Origin: Hyphomicrobiales bacterium
GTDB taxonomy: Bacteria; Pseudomonadota; Alphaproteobacteria; Rhizobiales; Rhizobiaceae
Direction: 5' to 3'
Length of the DNA: 64,000 nt
Assembly: GCA_900465665.1 (NCBI GenBank)
Contig: UBJO01000017.1
Coordinates: 62,001 to 126,000, forward strand
A program made the translations under genes and the position numbers. The notes under the pieces are model-generated. The model made no database searches. It saw only the letters and a program-made list of their open reading frames with translations, and was not told where the DNA came from. Shown here piece by piece: positions 18,613-27,923 of this stretch. Each line of letters opens with the position of its first letter. The first letter of the stretch is position 1.

Positions 18613-19389
18613 TTATTCGGCGCCGTAGACGTCGAAATCGAAATACTTGTCCTGGATCTTCTTGTAGGTGCCGTCGGCACGGATCGCCGCGATCGCCGTG
18701 TTCAGCTTTTCGCGGAGCGGATCGCCCTGGCGAACTGCGATACCAGCGCCAACGCCGTTGATTTCCTTGTCGACCGGCAGGGTCGTGAGGATCTTGCAGC
18801 ATGCGCCGGCATCCGACTTGACCCACTGCGACAGAACGACGACGTCGTCGATGACGGCATCGACGCGGCCGTTGGAGATGTCGAGCTTGTACTCGTCAGC
18901 CGTCGGGTAGAGCTTCAGCTCGGTGTCGGCGAGGTGCTTTTCAGCGTAGTTGGCGTGCGTGGTCGAGGTCTGCGCACCGATCGTCTTGCCCTTCAGGCCA
19001 GCAACGTCGGTGACGGTGGAGTCCTTCGGCACGGCGATTGCCGGCGGGGTGTTGTAGTACTTGTTGGTGAAGTCGACGAGCTTCGAACGCTCAGGCGTGA
19101 TCGACATCGACGAGATGATCATGTCGAACTTCTTGGCGTTGAGACCGGGGATGATGCCGTCCCAGTCGCTGCTGACGATGGTGCAGTCGGCCTTCATCTG
19201 CGTGCACAGCGCACGGGCGATGTCCATGTCGAAGCCGAGGAACTGGCCGCTTGCGTCAACATATTCGAAGGGCGGATAGGTCGAGTCCGTACCGATGACA
19301 TACTTCTCGCCATCGGCCATTGCCGAGCCCGCGAAAAGAGACATCGCGGCGATCGAGGCGGCTGCGAGAAAACGGGTGGAGATATGCAT
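18613..19389 (-). CDS. Polar amino-acid ABC transporter substrate-binding protein (HisJ/ArgT-like)
   Basis: The 258-residue protein has a signal peptide (MHISTRFLAAASIAAMSLFAG, cleavage probably after SAMA near residue 25). The mature part is a family 3 solute-binding protein with YPPFEYVDASGQFLGFDMDIA and the SMSITPERSKLVDFTNKYY signature. It resembles lysine/arginine/ornithine or histidine binders. It is first in the operon with the two permeases. Confidence 0.9.
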   Translation of the reverse strand: MHISTRFLAAASIAAMSLFAGSAMADGEKYVIGTDSTYPPFEYVDASGQFLGFDMDIARALCTQMKADCTIVSSDWDGIIPGLNAKKFDMIISSMSITPERSKLVDFTNKYYNTPPAIAVPKDSTVTDVAGLKGKTIGAQTSTTHANYAEKHLADTELKLYPTADEYKLDISNGRVDAVIDDVVVLSQWVKSDAGACCKILTTLPVDKEINGVGAGIAVRQGDPLREKLNTAIAAIRADGTYKKIQDKYFDFDVYGAE

Positions 19390-19707
19390 GTGAATCCTCT
19401 CTGTTGGTTACCGCATGCCATCCCTTTGTTTTTTTGGTGGCATGAAGCAGGACGCTGCTTTGCAACGCCTTGCCGCGATAATCAAACCTTTTTTACGTGG
19501 ATTGCAACTGCTTTCACTGCCTTGTCGTGCATCGCAACTATGGCGAAGCTGAACGTTTGCAGACCGTCATATTCATACCGGGTTAATGCGGCAATTCTTA
19601 AGACCATGGAACGAATCCTGACGTGCTCAGTTTAGCAAGGCTTGTTTGCGTGCCGAAAAGAGACGTCGTTGCGAACGCGAAGAATAAACAAGGAACGAGG
19701 AAACCTT
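19390..19707. other. Gene-free divergent intergenic region
   Basis: About 318 bases separate the divergent binding-protein and OmpA-family genes. They must hold both promoters. I see no convincing coding frame, repeat or known operator here. A good ribosome-binding site (GGAACGAGG) precedes the OmpA-family ATG. Confidence 0.6.
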
Positions 19708-21936
19708 ATGGGAATGAAATCCAGATTGTTTGCCAGCGCGGCCTTTCCGCTTCTGTCCCTGTCGCTTGTGCTGCCCCCGGCGCACGTGTTTGCGGCAGCG
19801 CCGAGCGTAGAAGAGGTCGGAGCAGGCCATCGGGCCGTCGCGGGCAGCTTCGAGGTTGCGCAGGATGCGACCTCCGAAGAGGAGCTCCTGAAGAAGCGTC
19901 AGCAACAGGAACAGGAACAGCAGCAGCAGGCACCGGCCGAAGCGCCGAAGGCCGCTGAACCTCCGGCCGAGCCGCCACCGGCACCCAAGCGCGAAGCACC
20001 CGCCGAAGCTCCTCCGGCTGCCGCCGAACCGGCGCCGCAGGCCGAAGCGCCTGCCGAGAAGCCGAGAAAGCGCCAGCCGGCTGCAGAACAGCCTGCCGCC
20101 GAGCCGCAGGCAGCCGAGCCCGCCCAGCAGGAAGCGCCCGCTGAAAAGCCGCGCCGCCAGAAGCAGCCTGCCGCCGAACAGGAGCAGGCAGCACCGAGCG
20201 CCGAGCAGCCGGCCGAACAGCCGCGCCGCAAGAAACGCGACCAGCAGCCGCAGCAGGAAGAAGCCGCGCCGCAGCAGCAGCCCGCCGAGCAGGCCGCCCC
20301 GCAGGCGGAACAGCCGCAGGCCGAGCCGGCCCAGCCCGAGCAGGCAAAGCCGCCACGCAAGAACGGCAAGCCGGGCGCCGCCGATGGCAGCGAACAGCCC
20401 GCAAAGCCACACAAGAAGCCAACGGCCGAAGCACCGCAGGCCGAGCCCGCGCAAAAGCCGGCCGCGGAGACCGCGCCCGCAACCGAACAGCCCGCTCCCG
20501 ACAACGCAGCCAAGCCGCAGGAAGCACCCGCGGGCAAGGCGCCCGTTCCGGCTCAGCAGCCTGCCGAAGCGCAACCCCAGGTGGCGCCCGGTCAGGCCAA
20601 GCCCGGCGAAGCGCCCGCGCAGCAGCAGGGAGAACAGGTCGCTCCGGCCCAGCCGGGCGCACCAGCCGGTCAGCCCGCCGATCAGGCCGGCCAGCCGCCG
20701 GCAGGTCAGCCTCCCGTTGCCCAGACCGAGCAGCCGATCCCGGCTCCTGAGAAGGTGACGCCGCAGGAACTCGAGCGTCGCAAGGAAATCGCCGCCGATC
20801 CGAGCAAGAGCACGGAGACCGTGGTTCTGCCTGTTCAGAACGGTGCAGCCGTTCTCGACAGCGACAAGGATGCGGATCGTTCCGGCGGTGTTCAGTCGCG
20901 CCGCGACCGCGACAAACAGCGCGGTCAGGAGCAGCAGGTGCGCGTGCCGAAATCGGATGCCGACGCGCAGTTGGCGGCGCCCGGTGCCGCAAAGCCTGCG
21001 CCCATCAAGATCGAAGCGATCACCGCCGAGCAGGGCCAGCGTCTGGACCAGCGCCCGCAATTTGCCCGTCCCGACGGTGCGAATTTCGGCCAGCGTGGTG
21101 ACGACAACCGGGTCATCATCCAGTTCAACAACCAGACTTATGTTCGCCATGATGACGACAGCCGCTTCCTGCGCGACGGCGAACGTCCGATCTACGAGCA
21201 GCTGCCGCGTGACCGCTATCGCGAGACGATCGATCGCGACGGCTACCAGATCGTGACGGTGCGCAACCGCTACGGTGACATCATCCAGCGTTCGCGGATC
21301 GACAATCGCGGCCGCGAGCACGTGCTCTATTACACGCCTGATCTCTACGACAATCCCGACCGTGACTACTTCGAGGATCCGGGTGCCGATCTGCCGCCGA
21401 TGCGCCTGCGCATTCCGCTGCAGGACTACATCATGGACACCAGCAGCGACGACAATCGCGACTATTACGACTTCCTGCGCGAGCCGCCTGTCGAGCCTGT
21501 CGAGCGTGTCTATTCGCTGAACGAAGTGAAGTATTCGGCTCGTATCCGCGACAAGGTTCGCCGTATCGACTTGGATACGGTAACGTTCGCGACCGGTAGC
21601 GCCGAAATCCCGATGAGCCAGGCGCGCAGCCTGCGCAAGGTGGCCGACGCGATCAACGAAGTGCTGAAGAAGGACCCGACCGAGACCTTCCTGATCGAAG
21701 GTCATACCGACGCTGTCGGCTCCGATCAGAGCAACCTGATCCTGTCCGACCAGCGCGCGGAATCGGTCGCCAACGTGATGACCGATGTCTACGGCATCCC
21801 GCCGGAAAACCTGGCGACCCAAGGCTATGGCGAGCGCTACCTGAAGGTCAACACGCAGGGACCGGAGCAGGAAAACCGCCGCGTCACCATTCGCCGCGTG
21901 ACGGCGCTGGTGCGGCCGGTTGCCTCGCGCAACTAA
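19708..21936 (+). CDS. OmpA-family protein with long Pro/Ala/Glu/Gln-rich region
   Basis: The 742-residue protein starts at the ATG at 19708 with a signal peptide (MKSRLFASAAFPLLSLSLVLPP). Residues of about 50-370 are almost wholly Pro, Ala, Glu, Gln and Lys (many AEQPA, PAEAP and PQAEP units). A charged, Tyr/Arg/Asp-rich middle region follows (about 420-610). The C-terminal 120 residues are an OmpA/MotB peptidoglycan-binding domain with TFATGSAEIP, EGHTDAVGSDQSN, LSDQRAESV and RRVTIRRVT. No outer-membrane barrel or lipobox is seen. It may span the periplasm and bind peptidoglycan. A longer frame opens at 19642, but GGAACGAGG supports the chosen start. Confidence 0.85.
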   Translation: MGMKSRLFASAAFPLLSLSLVLPPAHVFAAAPSVEEVGAGHRAVAGSFEVAQDATSEEELLKKRQQQEQEQQQQAPAEAPKAAEPPAEPPPAPKREAPAEAPPAAAEPAPQAEAPAEKPRKRQPAAEQPAAEPQAAEPAQQEAPAEKPRRQKQPAAEQEQAAPSAEQPAEQPRRKKRDQQPQQEEAAPQQQPAEQAAPQAEQPQAEPAQPEQAKPPRKNGKPGAADGSEQPAKPHKKPTAEAPQAEPAQKPAAETAPATEQPAPDNAAKPQEAPAGKAPVPAQQPAEAQPQVAPGQAKPGEAPAQQQGEQVAPAQPGAPAGQPADQAGQPPAGQPPVAQTEQPIPAPEKVTPQELERRKEIAADPSKSTETVVLPVQNGAAVLDSDKDADRSGGVQSRRDRDKQRGQEQQVRVPKSDADAQLAAPGAAKPAPIKIEAITAEQGQRLDQRPQFARPDGANFGQRGDDNRVIIQFNNQTYVRHDDDSRFLRDGERPIYEQLPRDRYRETIDRDGYQIVTVRNRYGDIIQRSRIDNRGREHVLYYTPDLYDNPDRDYFEDPGADLPPMRLRIPLQDYIMDTSSDDNRDYYDFLREPPVEPVERVYSLNEVKYSARIRDKVRRIDLDTVTFATGSAEIPMSQARSLRKVADAINEVLKKDPTETFLIEGHTDAVGSDQSNLILSDQRAESVANVMTDVYGIPPENLATQGYGERYLKVNTQGPEQENRRVTIRRVTALVRPVASRN

Positions 21937-21959
21937 GAGCGCGCATAAGCACGACAATG

Positions 21960-21996
21960 GGAAGGCCGCCGGGCGATCGGCGGCCTTTCCTGTTTC
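21960..21996 (+). terminator. Intrinsic terminator after the OmpA-family gene
   Basis: AAGGCCGCC pairs with GGCGGCCTT around an 8-base loop, followed by TCCTGTTT. It lies between convergent genes (OmpA-family and mobB) and may act in both directions. Confidence 0.65.
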
Positions 21997-22004
21997 AGAT
22001 CGGC

Positions 22005-22526
22005 TTATTTCAGCGGCGGAAGAGCGACTGTTGCCGCGATGAAATCGGCGATGGCAAGCGTGTCGTCGAGATCGAAGACGGGCAGGGTGGTGTCGGTGAC
22101 CGGATGATCGGCGGCGATCGCGACGATGTGTGGATCGCCTGACGCCAGCGGCTCGCGGTTTGCCGATTCCAGCCGGCGGGCTTCGATCTTCGGGATCGGC
22201 TCGCGCTTGTAGCCCTCGATGAGGATGAGATCGCAGGGGGAGATACGGGCGAGGATTTCCTCGAAACTCGGTTCGGCCGCGCCGCGCAATTCGTGCATGA
22301 TGGCGTAGCGCGTGCCGGAGACGATCGTCACCTCATGCGCGCCGGCCTGGCGGTGGCGGTAGCTATCTGCGCCGACCTTGTCGATGTCGAAATCATGATG
22401 GGCATGCTTGATCGTCGAAATCCGGTAGCCGCGGCGGGTGAACTCTTCGACGAGGCGAACCGCAAGTCCGGTCTTGCCGGAGTTCTTCCAGCCGGAAATG
22501 CCGAAGATCTTTGGCCGCTCGCTCAT
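22005..22526 (-). CDS. mobB: Molybdopterin-guanine dinucleotide biosynthesis adaptor protein
   Basis: The 173-residue GTP-binding protein matches MobB, with a P-loop in GWKNSGKTGLAVRLVEEF (about residues 11-28), followed by ISTIKHAHHDFDID and the LILIEGYKREPIPKIE segment. It assists MobA in attaching GMP to molybdopterin, although it is not essential in E. coli. It overlaps mobA by four bases (22523-22526). Confidence 0.92.
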   Translation of the reverse strand: MSERPKIFGISGWKNSGKTGLAVRLVEEFTRRGYRISTIKHAHHDFDIDKVGADSYRHRQAGAHEVTIVSGTRYAIMHELRGAAEPSFEEILARISPCDLILIEGYKREPIPKIEARRLESANREPLASGDPHIVAIAADHPVTDTTLPVFDLDDTLAIADFIAATVALPPLK

Positions 22527-23182
22527 GTCAGCACCTTCATCCAGCGCTCTGCCTCGGCGAGGTCATCGGGCGTGTTGACGTTGAAGAACGGGTCGAGCAG
22601 GCTTGCCCGCGTCGGGCGCAATGGGAAGGCGACTTCCGTAACGTCATGCCGTAACAGGAAGTCGCGAACGCGGCGCTTCTCGTCGGTTGCGATCCAGCTT
22701 TCGAGGTCGTCGGCAAGCGCCACCGGCCAGAGGCCGAAGACGGGGTGGCTGCGGCCCTCGGAGGTCGCGATGGCGATCCGCGTGGGCGTGTCGATGGCGG
22801 CTGCCAGCCAGTCGACGAGATCGTGCGGGAAGAATGGGCTGTCGACGGAGACTGTTGCCACGTGCGTCACGGCGGGCAGGCTGGCACCATGCGCCATGGC
22901 GGCGTGGATGCCGGCCATGGGGCCGGCCTTGCCGGGGACGATGTCGGGGACGAACGGGCGGTTGCAGCGATCCGGCGCGGCGTCGGCATTGACCGCGACG
23001 GAGATGACCTGCGGCGATAGCTGCTCGATGACGCGGTCGAGCAGCGTGCGACCTGACAGCGTGACGCCTGCCTTGTCGCGGCCCATGCGCGAGGAGCGTC
23101 CGCCAGCAAGCACGACGCCTGGAATGTTCAATCGGTCGAGCGTGAAGCCGCTCGCTAGGGTGAGGATCGGGGGCTTGGCCAT
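22523..23182 (-). CDS. mobA: Molybdenum cofactor guanylyltransferase
   Basis: The 219-residue nucleotidyltransferase has the signature GVVLAGGRSSRMGRDKA at about residues 22-38, PFVPDIVPGKAGPMAGI and the NVNTPDDLAEAE ending. It transfers GMP from GTP to Mo-molybdopterin, giving the bis-MGD cofactor of DMSO-reductase-family enzymes such as nitrate reductase. It sits directly after the transporter gene (one-base overlap at 23182) and is coupled to mobB. Confidence 0.93.
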   Translation of the reverse strand: MAKPPILTLASGFTLDRLNIPGVVLAGGRSSRMGRDKAGVTLSGRTLLDRVIEQLSPQVISVAVNADAAPDRCNRPFVPDIVPGKAGPMAGIHAAMAHGASLPAVTHVATVSVDSPFFPHDLVDWLAAAIDTPTRIAIATSEGRSHPVFGLWPVALADDLESWIATDEKRRVRDFLLRHDVTEVAFPLRPTRASLLDPFFNVNTPDDLAEAERWMKVLT

Positions 23183-24090
23183 CAGACCGGTACTCTCGGT
23201 TCGGATTCCTGCGCGACCGGCGCGCCGCGCCGTTTGGCCTCACGATAGAAGGTGTAGAGCCCGGAGGCGATGACGATCGCGGCGCCGATCACGGTCCAGC
23301 TGTCAGGGACTTCGAAGAAGAACAACCAGCCAAGCAGCGCTGAGAAGATGAGGCTCGTGTAACGCAGTGGCGCGACGAAGGAGATTTCGCCGGTGCGCAT
23401 TGCGGCGATGATGCATTGGTAGCCGACCAGCACCGTGATCGCCGCAACGGCAATATGTGAGAAGGACGTGGTGGTGACAGGCTTCCAGCCGCCGAGCACG
23501 GGCGTGAGCAGCGCGCCGAATACGGCAACCGCCATTGCCGTGATGACAGTGATCATCAGCGAAGGGATTTCCGGATCGATCTTGCGAGTGGCAAGGTCGC
23601 GGCCGGCGGTGACGAGGACGCTCGCGATGCAAAGGAGCGCTGCAGCCGTAAAACCATCGGCATCAGGACGGACGATGATCAGCACGCCGATCAGGCCGGT
23701 GAATATGGCCAGCATCCGTCGCCAGCCCACGGGTTCGCCGAAGAACAGCACCGCGCCGAAGGTGACCACCAGAGGCAGCGACTGGAGAATGGCGGATGCA
23801 TTGGCAAGCGGCATCATGCCAAGCGCGGTGATATAGGTCGCGGCGGCAAGGATTTCGCAGATGACGCGAGTGGCGACCATTGGCTGCAGTAGGATGCGCC
23901 AGGAGCGCAGTGCGCCCATGCGGAGGGCGATCAGATAGACCAGCGCGCTGGTAATGACGCCGCGCATGCACATGATCTGGCCCGCGTTCATTTCCGATAT
24001 GACCGATTTCGACAGCGCATCGCCCGCGGAAAAGAAGGCCATCGCGATCGTCATGTAGATCGCACCCTGAGTATTGCTTGACCGCGGCAT
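23182..24090 (-). CDS. DMT-family (EamA) transporter
   Basis: The product from the ATG at 24090 is 302 residues, with ten hydrophobic segments arranged as two EamA repeats. Typical stretches are FFSAGDALSKSVISE near the start and RYTSLIFSALLGWLFFFEVPDSWTVIGAAIVI near the end. Members export small metabolites. The substrate is unknown; the gene is joined to mobA, but that need not imply a molybdenum role. The frame extends to 24192, but the family's N-terminus begins at 24090. Confidence 0.85.
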   Translation of the reverse strand: MPRSSNTQGAIYMTIAMAFFSAGDALSKSVISEMNAGQIMCMRGVITSALVYLIALRMGALRSWRILLQPMVATRVICEILAAATYITALGMMPLANASAILQSLPLVVTFGAVLFFGEPVGWRRMLAIFTGLIGVLIIVRPDADGFTAAALLCIASVLVTAGRDLATRKIDPEIPSLMITVITAMAVAVFGALLTPVLGGWKPVTTTSFSHIAVAAITVLVGYQCIIAAMRTGEISFVAPLRYTSLIFSALLGWLFFFEVPDSWTVIGAAIVIASGLYTFYREAKRRGAPVAQESEPRVPV

Positions 24091-24223
24091 AAAGAGATTC
24101 CGATTCCACCCCGCGCTCTTGTAGTGCGAGAGCGGGGCGATTGGAATCGAATGCTGGACACAGTCGTCATAATTCGATTGCGCAGTGCACAATGGCGCTG
24201 CTCAACCTACCGCGCGCAGCAGG

Positions 24224-25270
24224 TCACCCGCCGGTGACGCTCATGTGGCGGCTGACGGCGGGGCGGTTATGGGTGCGGTCGATGATGAAGTCGTGGCCCT
24301 TGGGCTTGCGGGAAATCGCCTCGTCTATCGCGGCGTAGAGCAATCCGTCGTCCTCTGTTGCCCGTACGGCCGAGCGCAGGTCGGCGGCGTCGTTCTGGCC
24401 GAGGCACATGTAGAGCGTGCCGGTGCAGGTAAGGCGCACACGGTTGCAGCTCTCGCAGAAATTATGGGTCATCGGCGTGATGAAGCCCATGCGGCCGCCG
24501 GTTTCCTCGACGGTGACGTAGCGGGCAGGGCCACCGGTGCGGTAGCCGATTTCGCTCATCGTGAACTGCTTTTCGAGATCGGCGCGCAGCTTGGAGAGCG
24601 GGAGGTAGCGATCGGTGCGATCCTCCTCGATTTCACCCATCGGCATGGTCTCGATGACGGTCAGATCCATGCCGCGACCATGGGCGAAGCGGATCATCTC
24701 GGGCATCTCGACGTCGTTGAAACCCTTGAGGGCGACGGCGTTGAGCTTTATGTGCAGGCCCGCCTTCTGGGCGGCGTCGATGCCTTCCATAACCTTGTGG
24801 AAGTCGCCCCAGCGGGTAATCTCACGGAACTTGTCAGGATTGAGCGTATCCAGCGACACGTTGATGCGGCGAACACCGCAATCATAGAGCTCGTCGGCAT
24901 AACGCGCGAGCTGGGAACCGTTGGTGGTCAGCGTCAGCTCGTCGAGGCCGGAGCCGATCTGTTTGCCGAGCGCACGCACGAGATGCATGATGTTCTTGCG
25001 CACCAGCGGCTCGCCGCCGGTCAGTCGCAGCTTGCGAACGCCCTTGGCGATAAAGGCGGAACAGAGCCTGTTCAGCTCTTCCAGCGTCAGAAGATCCTTC
25101 TTCGGCAGGAAGTTCATGTTCTCGGCCATGCAATAGGTGCAGCGGAAATCGCAGCGATCGGTCACCGAGACGCGCAGATAGGTGACGGCCCGCTGAAAAG
25201 GGTCGATCATGGGTTTCGCATCGGCCACGAGAGGCGTGGCGTTGGCGATCGTTCCAACCTTGCTGTTCAC
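24224..25270 (-). CDS. moaA: GTP 3',8-cyclase (molybdenum cofactor biosynthesis protein A)
   Basis: The 348-residue radical-SAM enzyme converts GTP to 3',8-cyclo-GTP, the first step of molybdopterin synthesis. It has the N-terminal 4Fe-4S motif [16 protein letters not shown], the second cluster motif [13 protein letters not shown]...C, and ends in the conserved Gly-Gly. A GTG start at 25270 is chosen because GGAG lies seven bases upstream; the frame is open to 25324. It lies near mobAB but is separated from them by the transporter gene. Confidence 0.95.
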   Translation of the reverse strand: MNSKVGTIANATPLVADAKPMIDPFQRAVTYLRVSVTDRCDFRCTYCMAENMNFLPKKDLLTLEELNRLCSAFIAKGVRKLRLTGGEPLVRKNIMHLVRALGKQIGSGLDELTLTTNGSQLARYADELYDCGVRRINVSLDTLNPDKFREITRWGDFHKVMEGIDAAQKAGLHIKLNAVALKGFNDVEMPEMIRFAHGRGMDLTVIETMPMGEIEEDRTDRYLPLSKLRADLEKQFTMSEIGYRTGGPARYVTVEETGGRMGFITPMTHNFCESCNRVRLTCTGTLYMCLGQNDAADLRSAVRATEDDGLLYAAIDEAISRKPKGHDFIIDRTHNRPAVSRHMSVTGG

Positions 25271-25403
25271 TACAGTCTCCAATCTTCCAATAATGTGCGT
25301 ACTGTGCACCGCAACGTCAAGCAAGAGGCCGCTCGCTTACAATAAATTGAACTTGCCTCGCACGGACGCATTGCCTACTCCTCGAAACGAAGAGGAGCAG
25401 CAT

Positions 25404-25778
25404 ATGAGCGACATCTGGCCGACGGAGCTGAAGGTTACGAAGGATCGGCAACAGCTGGTCATCACCTTCAATAATGGAGAGAGTTTCACGCTCAGTGCCG
25501 AGATGCTGCGCGTTCTTTCACCGTCAGCGGAGGTGCAGGGTCATGGACCGGGCCAGAAGGTCACCGTTCCCGGCAAGCGCAATGTCGCGATCATCTCCAT
25601 GACCCCTACCGGCAATTATGCTGTCAGGATCGGCTTTGACGACATGCACGACACCGGGATTTTCACATGGTCGTATCTGCGCGAACTTGGGGAGCGCGGT
25701 GAAGAGCTTTTCGCGGCCTACGAGAACGAGCTTAGTGAAAAAGGCATGAACCGAGATACCTCGGAAAAGCCGCGCTGA
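25404..25778 (+). CDS. DUF971 family protein
   Basis: The 124-residue product matches DUF971 (gamma-butyrobetaine hydroxylase-like N-terminal domain), with WPTELKVTKDRQQLVITFNNG near the start and DDMHDTGIFTWSYLREL near the end. The domain occurs alone or attached to oxygenases and to Mrp/ApbC-type Fe-S proteins. Its role when alone is unknown. AGAGGAG precedes the ATG, so the longer frame from 25209 is rejected. Confidence 0.85.
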   Translation: MSDIWPTELKVTKDRQQLVITFNNGESFTLSAEMLRVLSPSAEVQGHGPGQKVTVPGKRNVAIISMTPTGNYAVRIGFDDMHDTGIFTWSYLRELGERGEELFAAYENELSEKGMNRDTSEKPR

Positions 25779-25877
25779 GCGCGCCGTCGCGCGTAGCCTC
25801 AAACGAGATGGCGCATGTCACGCCAGCGTCATTTTGGGCGGCTAATTACTGAAAAGAAACAACACGATGGAACGGCC

Positions 25878-26489
25878 ATGAAAATCATCGAGACCGTTGA
25901 AGAACTGGCCACCATTTACGGTGGCGGCTTGTCGGAGGCATCCGTGGCGAAGGTGACCAATTACCTGACGCCGCTCTATCGACAGATGATCGAGGCTTCG
26001 CCCTTCGTTGCATTGGCAACCGTCGGTCCAGAGGGGCTGGACTGTTCTCCGCGTGGTGACCTCGGAGGCGTCGTGCGCGTTGTCGACAACAAGACGCTTC
26101 AGATGCCTGACTGGCGCGGCAATAACCGTGTCGATTCGCTGTCGAACATCGTGCGGGACCCCAGGCTCGCCCTCATGTTTCTGATCCCGGGGTCGAATAC
26201 GACGATGCGGATCAACGGGCGCGGTGTCGTTTCCAACGACGAGGCGCTGCTGACATCGTTCGAGATGGACGGCAAACATCCGCGCACCGTTATCGTGGTG
26301 ACGATCGAAGAAGTCTATTTCCAATGCGCTCGGGCGCTGATCCGCTCGGAGCTGTGGAATCCAGACAAGTTTGTCGATCCGAAAGGGCTTCCCACGCCGG
26401 GCCTGATGCTGAAGGCGGCAACGGAGGCGTTCGATCACGAGACCTATGATCGCGAATGGGCCGCGCGCGCGGCCAAGACGATGTGGTAG
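25878..26489 (+). CDS. Pyridoxamine 5'-phosphate oxidase-family FMN-binding protein
   Basis: The 203-residue protein has a split-barrel FMN-binding fold of the PPOX superfamily, with SPFVALATVGPEGLDCSPRGD at about residues 44-64, MPDWRGNNRVDSLSNI and RINGRGVVS. It resembles the subgroup represented by DR_2398 (TIGR04025). Members are presumed flavin-dependent reductases or oxidases without a known substrate. It follows the DUF971 gene on the same strand by about 100 bases. Confidence 0.8.
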   Translation: MKIIETVEELATIYGGGLSEASVAKVTNYLTPLYRQMIEASPFVALATVGPEGLDCSPRGDLGGVVRVVDNKTLQMPDWRGNNRVDSLSNIVRDPRLALMFLIPGSNTTMRINGRGVVSNDEALLTSFEMDGKHPRTVIVVTIEEVYFQCARALIRSELWNPDKFVDPKGLPTPGLMLKAATEAFDHETYDREWAARAAKTMW

Positions 26490-26520
26490 CGTTTGATATA
26501 GGGCCGCGGTTCGTCGCGGC

Positions 26521-27588
26521 TCAGGCCTTGTAGATCAGCCAGCTCTTGGTGAAGTCCTTCTGCATGCCGTCCTCGAAGAGGACGCTGCAGTTGCGGCCGG
26601 CGTTCTTGGCGCCGTAGAGGGCGACGTCGCTCTTGTGATAGAGCTCGCCCGCATCCTCGGCGCTCGATGCCATACAGATGCCGACAGATACCGTGACCGG
26701 TCCATAGTTGACGCGGGTGCGGGAATTCTTGAACGGCGTGGCTTCAAGCGTGCGGCGGATGCGCTCGGCGACGGCCATGACTTCGTCGGCCGTGTTGCCT
26801 TCGATGATCAGCGCGAACTCCTCGCCACCGGTGCGGGCAACGAAGACATCGCGGCGCACGTTGGCGCGGATGACCGACGCGACCGTCGCGAGGATCTTGT
26901 CGCCGACGGGATGGCCGTAGGTGTCGTTGATCTTCTTGAAGTTATCGATATCTGCCAAAACAAGCGCCGTGATCGGGCGCATGGCCGGATTGTTGAAGAC
27001 GGCGGCGAGACGATCGTCGAAGGCGCGGCGGTTGGAGAGGCGGGTCAGCGAATCCGTATTGGCGATGCGTTTGTACTCGTCGAGTTCCTTGCGCACCTGA
27101 TCCATTTCGTTGGAGCGCTGCACGACGTTTTCGACCGTGCGCTCGCCGTGCGCCATGGTGTTCCCGGTCGCCTCGGTCAGGAGATGCAGTGCATTCTGGA
27201 TGAGGTCGGCGCTGGAGGTGTTCTTCGAGGTGATGCGGTTGTAGGTCTCGCCGAGCAGCCTGTTGTAGCTTTCGAGCGACGTTTGTTCCTGGCGCAGAAC
27301 GCGCAGCACCGATTCGAGTTCGGCGGCGATGCGGGTATGGGCGTCGTCGAAGACGCGGCCAGCGCCGTGGCTGAAATGCTGCGCGCCGAGTTCGTCGAGT
27401 TCTTCCTGGGTCGCCTGGTTGCCAAGGGCCGCAAGATCGCGCGTCAATGCCGGGTTGGAGCCAATATAGGCTTCGTAGAACAGTTCATAGTTTCGCGGAA
27501 TGGGCGCAACACCCATGGAGCGCATCGCAAAAGTGATCTGGCTCGCCACATCGGGAACCTGCGTCTTTGGCGCCACAGCCGTCGTCAT
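26521..27588 (-). CDS. Diguanylate cyclase (GGDEF domain)
   Basis: The 355-residue soluble protein has an N-terminal helical region (about 1-185, without membrane segments) and a C-terminal GGDEF domain with DIDNFKKINDTYGHPVGD and the active-site ARTGGEEFAL. It should make cyclic di-GMP from two GTP. No canonical RxxD inhibitory site is found five residues before GGEEF, so product feedback may be absent. An AGGAG sequence upstream supports the ATG at 27588. Confidence 0.88.
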   Translation of the reverse strand: MTTAVAPKTQVPDVASQITFAMRSMGVAPIPRNYELFYEAYIGSNPALTRDLAALGNQATQEELDELGAQHFSHGAGRVFDDAHTRIAAELESVLRVLRQEQTSLESYNRLLGETYNRITSKNTSSADLIQNALHLLTEATGNTMAHGERTVENVVQRSNEMDQVRKELDEYKRIANTDSLTRLSNRRAFDDRLAAVFNNPAMRPITALVLADIDNFKKINDTYGHPVGDKILATVASVIRANVRRDVFVARTGGEEFALIIEGNTADEVMAVAERIRRTLEATPFKNSRTRVNYGPVTVSVGICMASSAEDAGELYHKSDVALYGAKNAGRNCSVLFEDGMQKDFTKSWLIYKA

Positions 27589-27923
27589 CCGGCCACTCCT
27601 CATGGTACATCTCAAAAGTCTTCTCTTATTTCTTAAGCTACAATTGTTTTGAAATGATTAAGGTTGGATATACCAGAGATTACATGTGAATTTTATTCCG
27701 ATTGGCAGATCTGTTCTTATCTCTATGATTTTTATATCGGAATCAAAGTGGAGGCGGAGGGCGTCTACCCGCCTTGAGGGTATCTTTCTTTAGATGGCCT
27801 GAGCGAAATATTCGCCAGACATCATCGCCGTCAATGATCCATTGACAATCGGTTTCCGATATCGGTTCTTTTGTGAACGATAAGGAAGTGGCAATTTGTG
27901 CTTCAAGGCACCGTAGCGGCGCC
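27589..27923. other. AT-rich divergent intergenic region
   Basis: About 335 bases lie between the cyclase gene and a small gene. The DNA is visibly more AT-rich than its surroundings. It contains short palindromes, CCGATATCGG at 27856-27865 and GCGAA-N3-TTCGC at 27803-27815, but no strong coding frame. Promoters for both flanking genes are expected here. Confidence 0.5.

Noticed and set aside
19627-21957. Minus-strand open frame of 776 codons opposite the OmpA-family gene
   Set aside because: It mirrors the Pro/Ala/Gln-rich coding bias; the plus strand has a signal peptide, OmpA motifs, ribosome-binding site and terminator.
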